NCBI RefSeq assembly: GCF_003963535.1
Contig: NZ_CP034539.1
Span: forward strand, 1,302,001-1,366,000
Direction: 5' to 3'
From: Streptomyces cyaneochromogenes
GTDB taxonomy: Bacteria; Actinomycetota; Actinomycetes; Streptomycetales; Streptomycetaceae
Length of the DNA: 64,000 nt
The notes beneath the pieces were generated by a model. The model did no database searches, was not told the origin of the DNA, and saw only the letters and a list, made by a program, of their open reading frames with translations. Of the stretch, positions 1 to 8,706 are shown one piece after another. The position numbers and the translations under genes are program-made. Position 1 is the stretch's first letter, and every line of letters begins with the position of its first letter.

Positions 1-1367
1 GCCCGCTCGTCCACCTTCTCGGGGCGCACGGGGCCGGGCTGCGCCTTGGCCTTCGGGTCCAGTTCCTCGCGCCTGGACCCGGCGGCGGGCTGGGTCTGCT
101 CGTCGCGCCGCCTGCGCTTGTCGGCGCCCGGCGCGCTCGCCTGCTGCGGGTCGGCCTCTTCGCGTTCGCGCTGCTCCTTGCGCTCCTCCTTGGCCTCCTC
201 GGCGCCCTGCTGCTGTCCTTCGGTGCGCCGGTCGGCGGCCTCGTCGACGCGTTCGCGGTCGCCGGCGGCCTGCTCGTCCTCCTGCTGCTGCTCTTCCTTG
301 GCGCGCTGCCGGGAGGCGTTGCGCTCGTCCTCCTGCTCCTTGCGCTGCGCCGCCTCCTGGTCCTCGGTGGCGGCGTCGGACTGCGCCCGGCTGCGATTCG
401 AACCGGCCTTCTCGTCGCGGTCCTTGGCGTCCTTGCGCTCCTCGCGGGCGTCGGCGGCACGCTTCTCCTTGGTGCCGCCGGCCGTCTCCTGCTTCCTCTT
501 CCACTCGACGCGTTCGACGCCGAGCTCCGCGAACAGGTCCACCTCGGGCAGCGGCACCTCGGCGGGCTGCAGGTCGAGCGGGCCGGTCGTCCCCGACTCC
601 TCGAAGAGGTCGAGCAGTTGCTCGTACTCGGACGTGAGCAGTCGCCGTTCCAGCCGGTCGACCACCTTGTCCGCCAACTGGTCGGACATCCGCCCCAGTT
701 GGAGCCGCACCCGGCCGGACGCGTCGCTCGGGTCGCCGCGCAGCGAGCGCAGCACATTGTTCGCGAGGCGGTCCACGAGCGTGGCCGGGTCGACGGCCTC
801 GGCCCGCATCCGGTCGGCGTCGAGCGTGGCGTAGCGCAGCCAGCCGGGCGTGGCCTGCCCCTCCTCGACCTCCGCAGCGGCCCCCTGCGCGCGTGCCGCC
901 TCCGGACGGACGAGGTCCTGCGCGGCCGACTCCGCCTCCCGCTCGATCGCCTGCTGAGGCAGGCTGACCGCGCCGAGGTCACGTCCGGCGCGCAGCGTGC
1001 CGAGGCCGTGCGGGTTCTGCACGGTGTGCAGGAGTTCGTGGGCGAGCAGGCGGCGGCCCTCGTCCGTGCCGGGCTTGAAGGCGCCCTCGCGGAAGAAGAC
1101 GTCCTGGCCGACGGCGACCGCGTCCGCGCCGAGCAGGTCCGTGAGCTGTCCGGCGTCACGGCCCGTGTGCAGCCGTACGCGGCTCAGGTCATGGCCGAGC
1201 TGCTCCTCCAACTCCCGCCGCACACCCGGGTCGAGGGGCTGACCGGCGCCGCTGACGATGTCCTTGGGTTCCGGCGTGCGGGACTTGGCGGCGCGTTCCT
1301 TGCGCTTGCGGCGGCGCTGTTCGGCCGACTGTTCCGAACGGGCGTCCTGCGCCTGGGCGTTGCTCAT
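1..1367 (-). CDS. eCIS-associated DUF4157 protein (partial, runs off left edge)
   Basis: The ATG at 1367 overlaps the stop of the preceding gene (ATGA), which implies translational coupling. The visible part is about 455 residues and the C-terminus lies outside the window. Residues 40-120 form the DUF4157 domain, including LSRVRLHTG and a metallopeptidase-like HELLH at about 110-114. DUF4157 proteins are typical members of phage-tail-like injection clusters and are often annotated as putative metalloproteases. From about residue 280 the chain becomes an extreme Glu/Lys/Arg/Gln-rich region, probably a long charged helix or coiled coil. It may be a cargo or a structural accessory protein, and peptidase activity is not proven. 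Confidence is high for the family and low for the exact role. Confidence 0.8.
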   Translation of the reverse strand, partial: MSNAQAQDARSEQSAEQRRRKRKERAAKSRTPEPKDIVSGAGQPLDPGVRRELEEQLGHDLSRVRLHTGRDAGQLTDLLGADAVAVGQDVFFREGAFKPGTDEGRRLLAHELLHTVQNPHGLGTLRAGRDLGAVSLPQQAIEREAESAAQDLVRPEAARAQGAAAEVEEGQATPGWLRYATLDADRMRAEAVDPATLVDRLANNVLRSLRGDPSDASGRVRLQLGRMSDQLADKVVDRLERRLLTSEYEQLLDLFEESGTTGPLDLQPAEVPLPEVDLFAELGVERVEWKRKQETAGGTKEKRAADAREERKDAKDRDEKAGSNRSRAQSDAATEDQEAAQRKEQEDERNASRQRAKEEQQQEDEQAAGDRERVDEAADRRTEGQQQGAEEAKEERKEQREREEADPQQASAPGADKRRRRDEQTQPAAGSRREELDPKAKAQPGPVRPEKVDER

Positions 1368-1666
1368 CGCGACACCTCCCCGTGGCCGCTGAGTCCCTCG
1401 TGCACGACGCGGGCCAGCTCCTGTCCGAGGCGGCGGGCGGACAGTCCGGAGGGCAACGGGGGGAGGCCCGTGAGCGCGTCGACGGCAAGAGCGCCGTCGG
1501 CCGCCAGCGGGACGCCGTGCGCGCGGACCAGGCGGCTCAGCTCCTGCTCGAACGCGGCCGAGACCCGCTCGGGGTCGGCGCGGAAACCCTGCAGGGCGAG
1601 TTCGCCGATCTCCACCCGGATCGCGCTCGGTTCCCTGCTGACGTCCCGGTTGACGTCCCTGTTCAC
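1364..1666 (-). CDS. small eCIS operon protein, 100 aa
   Basis: A 100-residue protein is wedged between the AAA+ ATPase and the DUF4157 gene. Its GTG start overlaps the ATPase stop (GTGA) and its own stop overlaps the next start (ATGA), so three genes are chained by 4-nt overlaps. I do not recognise a named domain. The sequence is acidic-amphipathic, with RVEIGELALQGF near the N-terminus followed by helical segments. The tight coupling argues that it is a real member of the injection-system assembly. It is easily missed because the start is GTG and another frame is open across it. Confidence 0.7.
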   Translation of the reverse strand: MNRDVNRDVSREPSAIRVEIGELALQGFRADPERVSAAFEQELSRLVRAHGVPLAADGALAVDALTGLPPLPSGLSARRLGQELARVVHEGLSGHGEVSR

Positions 1667-3705
1667 ACCCACCCGCGGACCTCCGTCGGCGTCAGGGAGC
1701 GCTCCAGCTTGAGGTATTCGGTGCGGGCCGCGGCCAGCATGTGCCGCATCTGCAGCCGGTCGCCCTCCTCCGCGGCGAGGAACGCCCCGGACAGCGCGAT
1801 GTTGCGGATCGAGCCGCCTGCGACGGTGAGCTGCGCGAGCAGGCCCGGGTCGATGTCCTTGACGGGTGCCTGCGACGGCAGCACCCGGCGCCAGATCTCG
1901 GCGCGCTCGTGCTCGGCCGGGAAGGGGAAGTCGACGACGAAGCGGATACGGCGCATGAAGGCGGTGTCGAGGGCCTTCTTCATGTTGGTGGTGAGGATGG
2001 CCAGGCCCCGGTAGGCCTCCATCCGCATCAGCAGGTAGCTGACCTCCAGGTTGGCGTACCGGTCGTGGCTGTCCTTGACCTCGCTGCGCTTGCCGAACAG
2101 GGCGTCGGCCTCGTCGAACAGCAGCAGGGCGCCACCGCGTTCGGCGGCGTCGAAAACCCGGCGGAGGTTCTTCTCGGTCTCGCCGATGTACTTGCTGACG
2201 ACCTGGGAGAGGTCGACGATGAACAGGTCGAGGCCCAGCTCCTTGGCCATGACCTCGGCGGCCAGCGTCTTGCCGGTGCCGGAGCCGCCCGCGAACATCG
2301 CGGTGACGCCGAGGCCGCGGCGCAGGGTGCCCGCGAAGCCCCACTCCTGGTGGACGGTGCCCCGCTGGCGTACGTGCGCGACGATCTCCCGCAACACGTT
2401 CACCTGCCGCTCGTGCAGCACCAGATCGTCCCAGCCGGCCTCCGGCTCGATCCGCCGGCCGAGCTGGTCCATGCCGACGCGGGCCTCCTCCAGCCCGGCG
2501 CGCCAGGCGAGTTGGGCGGCGTCCAGCTCGTCCTCGTACGGCAGCCGGCGGCGTACGGTGGCGGCGGCGGAGCGTACGACGTGCGGGGGCAGCTGGAACT
2601 GGGCGACCAGGGAGCGCAGTTCACCGTCGTCGAGGTCGGCGACGGGGTGGAAGGCCTCGGCCCACAGCTCGACCTGTTCCTCGTCGTCCATCCGGGGCAC
2701 GGCCACCCGGGCGCCGTGCGGCCGGTCCGTGCGGAGCGGGTCCTCGCTCGACACGACGACCGGTACGGCGGCCCCGGCCAGGAAGGCCTCGGTCGCCGCC
2801 CGCTGGTCGCGGTCCAGCTCGCCGACCTCGACGAGCAGCGCGGCGGGCAGCAGGATCGCCTCGCGCTGCCAGAGCCGGGCGAGCCGGTCGCGTTCGGCGG
2901 GGTCGGTCGGTACGTCCTCGGCGCCCATGGTGTACAGCCCCAGGCCGGACCGCGCGGCCGCGGCGGCGGCGATGTCGGCCCGGCTGCGCAGGTCACCGCC
3001 GGTCACCTCGACGAGCAACGGCGCGTCCGGGCTCGCCCCCGTCGTCCAGCCCTCGGCGGCACGGCTCGCGGCCAGGTCGTACGACGGCGGCAGCTCCCCC
3101 GGCACCGGCGTGCGGCGCAGGCGGCCGTGCAGGCGGGCGTCCAGGTAGGGGGAGCCCAGCAGGAAGTGCAGGATCCGCTCGTCGAGCCGCAGCCGGGAAG
3201 TCGTCAGCCTCGACTCGTCGTCCAGCTCCACGATCCGCCAGCGACGCAGCGGCGCGACGGGCGTGAGCGCGCTCCAGTGCGGTTCGGCGAGGGCGGCCAG
3301 GGCGAGGGAGAAGGTCGGGTACGCCCGCTGCGGGTCACCGCTGGCCGCGGCGCAGCGGGCTGCCGTGGTGGGGTCCAGTTCGTCGGCGGCGGTGAGGAGG
3401 ACCAGGTCGCGTTCGAAGGGGGTGAGGCCGAAGCAGCTGACGAGGGCGTCGAGGGGAGCGGTGCCGGGTGCGGCCAGGGGAGCCGGGCTCGCGGAGCCGG
3501 TGGCGCCGGGTGCGGCGGATCCGGCGTCGGATTCTGCGCCGGCGGCCTGTCCGGCGCCTGCCGCGTGGGCGTCGATACGGGTCAGGACACGTCGGATCTC
3601 CACGATCAGCGTCGCGCTGCCGCCGTGTTCGCCCGCCGTGCCCGAAGTACCCGCCGTGCCCGGCTCGTTCGTCCCCATGCCCTCACCTGCCCCCGTCGTT
3701 CCCAT
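1663..3705 (-). CDS. AAA+ ATPase of eCIS (Afp15/Pvc15-like)
   Basis: This 680-aa protein has a variable Ala/Gly-rich N-terminus, a winged or lid-like middle region and a C-terminal AAA+ module. Walker A is AGGSGTGKT near residue 475 and Walker B is LLLFDEADALF near 525, followed by TTN and RRIRF sensor and arginine-finger-like segments. In Afp, PVC and Streptomyces CIS clusters this cytosolic ATPase is conserved and is thought to help assembly or recycling of the particle. It starts 6 nt after the DUF4255 stop and overlaps the next gene by 4 nt. The start is uncertain because a second in-frame Met lies 11 codons downstream. Confidence 0.88.
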   Translation of the reverse strand: MGTTGAGEGMGTNEPGTAGTSGTAGEHGGSATLIVEIRRVLTRIDAHAAGAGQAAGAESDAGSAAPGATGSASPAPLAAPGTAPLDALVSCFGLTPFERDLVLLTAADELDPTTAARCAAASGDPQRAYPTFSLALAALAEPHWSALTPVAPLRRWRIVELDDESRLTTSRLRLDERILHFLLGSPYLDARLHGRLRRTPVPGELPPSYDLAASRAAEGWTTGASPDAPLLVEVTGGDLRSRADIAAAAAARSGLGLYTMGAEDVPTDPAERDRLARLWQREAILLPAALLVEVGELDRDQRAATEAFLAGAAVPVVVSSEDPLRTDRPHGARVAVPRMDDEEQVELWAEAFHPVADLDDGELRSLVAQFQLPPHVVRSAAATVRRRLPYEDELDAAQLAWRAGLEEARVGMDQLGRRIEPEAGWDDLVLHERQVNVLREIVAHVRQRGTVHQEWGFAGTLRRGLGVTAMFAGGSGTGKTLAAEVMAKELGLDLFIVDLSQVVSKYIGETEKNLRRVFDAAERGGALLLFDEADALFGKRSEVKDSHDRYANLEVSYLLMRMEAYRGLAILTTNMKKALDTAFMRRIRFVVDFPFPAEHERAEIWRRVLPSQAPVKDIDPGLLAQLTVAGGSIRNIALSGAFLAAEEGDRLQMRHMLAAARTEYLKLERSLTPTEVRGWV

Positions 3706-3711
3706 GTCCTG

Positions 3712-4710
3712 TCAGCTCTCCGCGCCGTCGGACCCGCCGTCCGCGTCGCCGCTACCGGGCGCCCCGCCTCCTGTCTTCGACGGCCCGCCCGGCTGCGCCC
3801 CCTTGCGGCCACGTGCCGGAGCCTTCACGGGCGTCTTGGCGGCGGTCTTGCCGGGGGCCTTCGCGGCGGCGCTCTTGGCGGCCGTCTTCACCGGCGCCTT
3901 GGCCGGGACCTTCGCCGGTGTCCTGGCGGCGGACTTCGCGGGTGCCTCGGACTTGTCGGCGCCGTCGGCGACCTCGACATCACCGCCGGACCTGCCGGCC
4001 GAGTCGACATCACCACCCGACCGGCCGGATGCCTCGACGTCACCGCCGGACCTTCCGGTTGACGCCCCGTCACCGATCACCGGCGGCACCGGCGCCCCCG
4101 GCGCTCCGAACGGCAGAACCCGTACCTCGGGCCGCTCCACCGGCTTGCCCGGCACGGGTGTCTCGCGCCCGTCGATGAAGATCAGGGACGCCTGGTAGAC
4201 CACCGACAGCGAGTACGGCGTCTGGTAGAGCATCCCCCACAGCTTCGACGTCTCGTCGACGTCCATCACGGTCGGCGAGAACCGCACCCGCTGTGCCGCC
4301 TCCGCGAGGTCGCTGCCCGCCAGGTACGGCCGCTCACCGGCCTGTTCGATGACGTCCTTCGGCAGGATCGGGATCTCGTGCAGGGTGCGCACGACCGAAC
4401 CGATCAGCCGCTGCCCGACCAGTTCCGTCTCGTCGCCGTAGGCGCTGATCAGGTAGTGCAGGTCCAGCGCGGCGGCCGGCCGCTTGACCAGCGTGCCGTC
4501 GGCCGCCCTGGTGGGCAGGTCGTTGTTGCGCATCGACGTGTTGGGCGTGACCTGGTACAGGAACACGTTGATGGTGGGGTGGTCCGGCGCCTCCGCGGGC
4601 GGCTTGCGCGGTTCGACCTTGACGGCCTCGCCGAACTCCGGGCCCACGTTGTTCTCGAGCAACAGGGCGAGGGCCTGGGTGACATGCGCGATGGCGAGTG
4701 CGTTGCTCAT
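3712..4710 (-). CDS. eCIS tail terminator, DUF4255/Pvc16-like, with basic tail
   Basis: Residues 1-190 match the DUF4255 (Pvc16 N-terminal) family, starting MSNALAIAHVTQALALLLE and containing VNVFLYQVTPN-like and LHYLISAYG segments. In Afp and PVC particles this protein caps the tube and sheath. The last 140 residues are unusual: a repeated GGDVE/SGRSGGDV stretch, then a histone-H1-like Lys/Ala/Pro tail (KTAAK, KTPVKAPARGRKG). GAGGA 8 nt before the ATG is the likely ribosome binding site. The basic tail may bind nucleic acid or another polyanion, but that is inference. Confidence 0.85.
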   Translation of the reverse strand: MSNALAIAHVTQALALLLENNVGPEFGEAVKVEPRKPPAEAPDHPTINVFLYQVTPNTSMRNNDLPTRAADGTLVKRPAAALDLHYLISAYGDETELVGQRLIGSVVRTLHEIPILPKDVIEQAGERPYLAGSDLAEAAQRVRFSPTVMDVDETSKLWGMLYQTPYSLSVVYQASLIFIDGRETPVPGKPVERPEVRVLPFGAPGAPVPPVIGDGASTGRSGGDVEASGRSGGDVDSAGRSGGDVEVADGADKSEAPAKSAARTPAKVPAKAPVKTAAKSAAAKAPGKTAAKTPVKAPARGRKGAQPGGPSKTGGGAPGSGDADGGSDGAES

Positions 4711-4743
4711 GGCGTCGGTTCCTCGGTTCCTCGGTCTGTCATG

Positions 4744-5490
4744 TCACTCCCGTCCCCGCGCCAGGTAGTCGGCCAGGCTCAAGGTCGCCCCGTTACGTCC
4801 CGTCGCGGGCGTCCGCTGCCGCCCGCCGCCGCTCGGCGACGGTCCGGCCGTCACCTCCAGCCGCCCGATCTGCACCTGAACCACCTGCTCGGGCGCCTTC
4901 CCGGGCCGCCGGGCCGCGGCCTGCCGTACGGCGTCCCGTGCCGCCGCCGTGTCCGCGGCGCTGGGCCGCAGGGGGGTGGACACGGCGGCGGGCGAAGCGG
5001 CGTCCCGGCCCGGGGGGATGGGCACGGCCGCCGCGCTCTGGGTGGAGTCCCGCTCCTGGCGCCCGCGGCCCACGGCCCGGTGCGCGGCGTCGGGCGTCGG
5101 GCGCGGGCCCGTCGCGACCGGCGCGACGGGGCGCAGCAGCGGCGCCTCGGGAAGGGCCCTCGGGGCGGGCTGAGGTGCCGGGTCGGCGGGGGCGCGTTCG
5201 GTGCGTACGACCGTCCGCTCCCGTTCGGCGTGCGGCCGGACGGCGTGCGGACCCGGGCGCGGCGCCTCCACCGGCCGTACCTTCGACGGCGTGGTGGAGG
5301 GCCACAACAGGTCGGTCCCGTCGTCCGGTTGCGGTGCCGTGGCCCGTACCGCCTCCACCCGTTCGAACGGGCCGGGCAGCCGGGGACGTACCCGCGACAC
5401 GCCCGGGCGCGGTCCGGCGGCGGCCGGCGCGTGCCGGGCGATCAGCCGGTCGAGGAAGTCGGGAACCGGCGCCCCTTCGGCGTCAGACAT
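4744..5490 (-). CDS. eCIS Pro/Ala-rich linker protein with conserved C-terminal motif
   Basis: This 248-aa protein starts at an ATG lying inside the 3' end of the preceding gene (8-nt overlap), which fits translational coupling. Residues 1-190 are a low-complexity Pro/Ala/Arg region, probably disordered. The C-terminus is ordered-looking: VVQVQIGRLEVTAG, then TLSLADYLARGRE. This pattern (an IGRLEV strand plus a terminal SLADYL helix) recurs in short proteins of contractile injection clusters. I infer an adaptor in baseplate or tail-completion assembly. No enzymatic motif is visible. Confidence 0.65.
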   Translation of the reverse strand: MSDAEGAPVPDFLDRLIARHAPAAAGPRPGVSRVRPRLPGPFERVEAVRATAPQPDDGTDLLWPSTTPSKVRPVEAPRPGPHAVRPHAERERTVVRTERAPADPAPQPAPRALPEAPLLRPVAPVATGPRPTPDAAHRAVGRGRQERDSTQSAAAVPIPPGRDAASPAAVSTPLRPSAADTAAARDAVRQAAARRPGKAPEQVVQVQIGRLEVTAGPSPSGGGRQRTPATGRNGATLSLADYLARGRE

Positions 5491-6256
5491 CCGCACACAG
5501 CTCCAGGTAGTAACGGCGCCGCAGCGGGCTGAGCGCCAGGATCTCCGGCTCGCTCCAGCCGTACGAGGTGGCGAGCAGATGGACGTCGAGCAGCAGGTCC
5601 CGGGCCCAGGCGTCCAGTTCGGTCCACAGGTAGGAGGCGATGTCGAGTTCGGCCCGGGTGGCCGCACCGCACTCGGGGCAGCCGACGTTGAGCGTGACGT
5701 CGGCCCCCGGGTCGGCGGCCTCCACGGCCTCGGCGATCCGGCGCTGCACCGGGACGGGCAGGTCACCGGCCGCCACGGCAGCCCCGTCGCGCGTCGCCGA
5801 GACGACGCACCGGGCGAGCAGGGCCGCGCGCGGGTCCGCCGCCCGGGCCGCCGCCGTCAGGTCGGCGACGCCGGGCAGCCGGAACGCGACGTCCCAGCCG
5901 TCCTGTCGGACCCGCACGACGGCCCCGGCGGACGGATCGGGTCCGGCGGACGAGTCGCCCCCGCCGACCGAACCACCGTGGCCCAGCGAACGCGCGAACT
6001 CCCCGGCGTCCAGGTCGAACTCCATGTCCTCCCCGCACGCCGAGCAGCCCAGCCGCACCTGCATCCGCTCCCCGAACAGGGCGCGGCGCAGAGCGAAGAG
6101 GTCGGCCTCGCGCTCCCCCACCGGCAGCACCGGCAGGCTCGCGGCCCCGACGTCCGGGCGGGCCGCTCGGTGCAGCAGCAGGGCGCGCCCCGTCGGTGCC
6201 TCGGCGAGGCCCGCCTCCCAGGTGGCCAGCAACTCGGCCGCCCCCGTGTTCGCCAT
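5483..6256 (-). CDS. eCIS zinc-ribbon protein (T4 baseplate-type assembly protein)
   Basis: This 257-aa protein carries two CxxC pairs, LGCSACGED near residue 75 and VGCPECGAA near residue 190. Together they would form a split zinc ribbon. Comparable proteins in contractile tail clusters are annotated as T4-type baseplate or hub assembly proteins. I chose the ATG at 6256 because AGGGGGG lies at ideal spacing upstream, whereas a TTG five codons earlier has none. It follows the tube gene by 26 nt. The exact assembly step is inferred. Confidence 0.6.
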   Translation of the reverse strand: MANTGAAELLATWEAGLAEAPTGRALLLHRAARPDVGAASLPVLPVGEREADLFALRRALFGERMQVRLGCSACGEDMEFDLDAGEFARSLGHGGSVGGGDSSAGPDPSAGAVVRVRQDGWDVAFRLPGVADLTAAARAADPRAALLARCVVSATRDGAAVAAGDLPVPVQRRIAEAVEAADPGADVTLNVGCPECGAATRAELDIASYLWTELDAWARDLLLDVHLLATSYGWSEPEILALSPLRRRYYLELCADV

Positions 6257-6282
6257 CTCGTCCCCCCTCAACTACCCGCTGG

Positions 6283-6807
6283 TCAAGCTGGGTTGAGGAA
6301 CGACGGCTCCTCCGGCTCGGGCACCTCGTAGTCCCGCTCCCAGCCCTCGCACTCGAGCTTCAGCGACTGGATGGCCACCGCGTTGGCGTTGGCGTCCAGC
6401 TCACCGAGGACCTGGTACTCGCTCGGCCAGGTCCGGTAGAGCTTGTGCGAGACGGCGACCTGTCCGGCCTCGTTGAGGACCTGGATCACTATGTCCTTGC
6501 GGAAGTCGGCGAGGGACACCTCGGAGCCGAGGCCCGCGCCGACCTGCCAGACCTTGTTGGCCCAGCGGTCGAACTCGGGGTCGTGGGTGACCCCGCGCTC
6601 CAGGGTGATGCCCTCGAACTCGGAGCGGCCCGGCGACTTGCGCGGGGAGGAGGGGTCGCCGCCGTGGCGGTGCTTGACGACCTCCGTCGTCCGCTTGAGC
6701 GGACTGATCTTGCTGATGCCGGCGACCGTACGACCGTCCCACAGGACCAGGAACTTGAAGTTCTTGTAGGGGTCGAAGCGATGCGCGTTGACCGTGAACT
6801 CAGCCAT
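6283..6807 (-). CDS. eCIS inner tube protein (gp19-like)
   Basis: This 174-aa protein is a clear match to the phage-tail tube (T4 gp19 / Afp1) family. It begins MAEFTVNAHRFDPYKNFKFLV, continues through FEGITLERGVTHDPEF, and has the conserved C-terminal SLKLECEGWERD. It polymerises into the rigid inner tube around which the sheath contracts. GAAGGA precedes the ATG. It lies 33 nt after the sheath gene in the same operon. Only one tube gene is visible in this window. Confidence 0.93.
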   Translation of the reverse strand: MAEFTVNAHRFDPYKNFKFLVLWDGRTVAGISKISPLKRTTEVVKHRHGGDPSSPRKSPGRSEFEGITLERGVTHDPEFDRWANKVWQVGAGLGSEVSLADFRKDIVIQVLNEAGQVAVSHKLYRTWPSEYQVLGELDANANAVAIQSLKLECEGWERDYEVPEPEEPSFLNPA

Positions 6808-6840
6808 CGGATTCCTTCAGTTCTCCACGATTCCCGGCGC

Positions 6841-8706
6841 CTAGAGCGCGAACTGCCCGGACGTCTGCTGGATTTTGACGATCACGAACTCCGCCGGCCG
6901 GACCGGTGCGATGCCGACGAGGACGTTGACGATGCCGTTCTCGATGTCCTCGGCGGTCGTCGTGTCGCTGTCGCACTTGACGAAGTACGCCTCGCGCGGG
7001 GTGCCGCCCTTGAAGGCGCCCTGGCGGAAGAGGGTGTGCAGGTACGAGGAGGCGGCGAGCCGGATCTGCTGCCACAGGTTCTCGTCGTTGGGCTCGAACA
7101 CCACCCACTGCAGGCCCCGCTGGAGGCTCTCCTCCACGTGCAGCGCGAGGCGGCGCACCGGCACGTACTTCCACTCGCTGTCGAGCGCGTCCGAGCCCTC
7201 CAGCGTGCGCGCGCCCCAGACCACGGGGCCGGTCACCGGGAAGGTACGCAGGACGTTGACGCCGAGCGGGTTCAGCAGGCCGGTCTCCCGGTCGGTGAGG
7301 TTGACCGTGAGCGAGTGCACGCCCGCGAGCCGCGCCTCGGTGCCGGCCGGGGCCTTCCACACGCCGCGCTCGGAGTCGGTGCGGGCGATGACGCCGGCGA
7401 CCGCGCCGGAGGGCGGGAAGGAGCGCAGCCGGCCCGTGAGCGGGTCGGTGAGCTGCAGGTGCGGGAAGTACAGGCCCGCGTGGTTGCCGCGCACGGCGTC
7501 GAAGGCGGCGAGCCCGGCGCGTGCGGTGTCGACGCTGACCCAGGTGCTCGGCGCGTCGACCAGCAGGAAGATCCGTCGCTCGGCACACAGCCGCTGGGCG
7601 GCCGAGATGACGGTGAGGGCGTCCTCGGTCTTCTCGTACGCCGCGAGCTCGGGCAGCGCCAGCAGGTTGACGTCGGCCACGCCGCGCAGCGCCTGGATGC
7701 CGCTCTTGTCACCCTCGCTGCCGATGAGGTCGCGCGGTCCGGGTGCCTCGCCGTCCTCGCCGCCCTCCAGCGGGAAGACCGGCGGGTTCACGGAGGCCTC
7801 GAGACCGAGGTCGTTGGCGCACTCGCCGAGGAAGCGGACGATGTCCTCGGGGTCGGTGGAACCGGCGACGACCTGGATACGGCGGCCGAAGGCGGTGACC
7901 TCGGCGCCGGCGAAGGCGTGCTTGCCGGGCGCGTCGGGCAGGGCGCGCAGCTTGCGCTCCAGGAGCAGTGCCAGCTCGGCGACACTGCACGGCGCTTCGC
8001 CGTCGCAGTCGGGGTCGTAGAGCTTGAACTCGCGCTCCACGTCACCGATCTTGACGGTCAGGTCGACTTCCAGGTTGGGCAGTTCGTCGCCGAACGGCTT
8101 GGAGACGGTGCCGGACGGGTCGGGACGGCCCTCGCCGACGACCTCGACGCGGATCAGCTTGGAGCCCGCGTTGATCACGGTCTGCGCGTAGCGGCCGTGC
8201 GAGGAGTCCATGGACAGGCCGGTGAAGCTCTCCCGGGCGTCGCCCTTGGCGTCGTAGACGCGCAGGTTGAACGTCTCGTCGGGGCACGGTGTGTCGTGGT
8301 CGACGGCGACACGCAGGCCGTTGCCCCAGAGGCCGGGCTCCTTGGCGTGCACTTCGAGGACCGAGCCCTCGCTGTGACCCTCGGTGGACTTGAGGGTGAC
8401 GCAGGCGGCCTTGCCGCTGCCGGCCTTGGCGACGCGGACGATGACCGCGACGGTTCCGCCGTTGCCGAAGAACTGGTGGACGGCGTAGCCGACGGCGCTC
8501 TGGGCGCTCAGCCCACCGAAGCGGCGCTCGAACTCCGCGAAGCTGGTGACGCGTACCGGCTCGTTGAGCGGACCCCGCCGGGTGTGGCCCACAAAGGCCG
8601 TCACGGACGTGGTCAGGGTCGAGATGGTGCGGGTACTGCTGGGAAGTTCCTCTACGTAGACGCCGGGATACGTCGGCTTGGCGGCGCTGACCGCGCTCAT
8701 CGGCAT
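6841..8706 (-). CDS. eCIS contractile sheath protein
   Basis: This 621-aa protein begins with the sheath hallmark PTYPGVYVEELPSSTRTI near the N-terminus, followed by VTAFVGHTRRGPLNEPV. The C-terminal region includes GINVLR-like GVNVLRTFP, VWGARTL, YVPVRRLALHVEESL and FVKCDSDTTT, as in T4 gp18-type sheaths. A large insert between residues 130 and 330 would be a surface domain. The start is the ATG at 8706 next to GGAGGGGG; an alternative ATG two codons in (8700) is possible. It is the first gene of the visible minus-strand eCIS operon. Confidence 0.92.
   Translation of the reverse strand: MPMSAVSAAKPTYPGVYVEELPSSTRTISTLTTSVTAFVGHTRRGPLNEPVRVTSFAEFERRFGGLSAQSAVGYAVHQFFGNGGTVAVIVRVAKAGSGKAACVTLKSTEGHSEGSVLEVHAKEPGLWGNGLRVAVDHDTPCPDETFNLRVYDAKGDARESFTGLSMDSSHGRYAQTVINAGSKLIRVEVVGEGRPDPSGTVSKPFGDELPNLEVDLTVKIGDVEREFKLYDPDCDGEAPCSVAELALLLERKLRALPDAPGKHAFAGAEVTAFGRRIQVVAGSTDPEDIVRFLGECANDLGLEASVNPPVFPLEGGEDGEAPGPRDLIGSEGDKSGIQALRGVADVNLLALPELAAYEKTEDALTVISAAQRLCAERRIFLLVDAPSTWVSVDTARAGLAAFDAVRGNHAGLYFPHLQLTDPLTGRLRSFPPSGAVAGVIARTDSERGVWKAPAGTEARLAGVHSLTVNLTDRETGLLNPLGVNVLRTFPVTGPVVWGARTLEGSDALDSEWKYVPVRRLALHVEESLQRGLQWVVFEPNDENLWQQIRLAASSYLHTLFRQGAFKGGTPREAYFVKCDSDTTTAEDIENGIVNVLVGIAPVRPAEFVIVKIQQTSGQFAL

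Noticed and set aside
1741..4062. A 773-codon plus-strand open frame opposite the AAA+ ATPase
   Set aside because: It mirrors the codon structure of the real ATPase on the other strand and has no start signals or family match.
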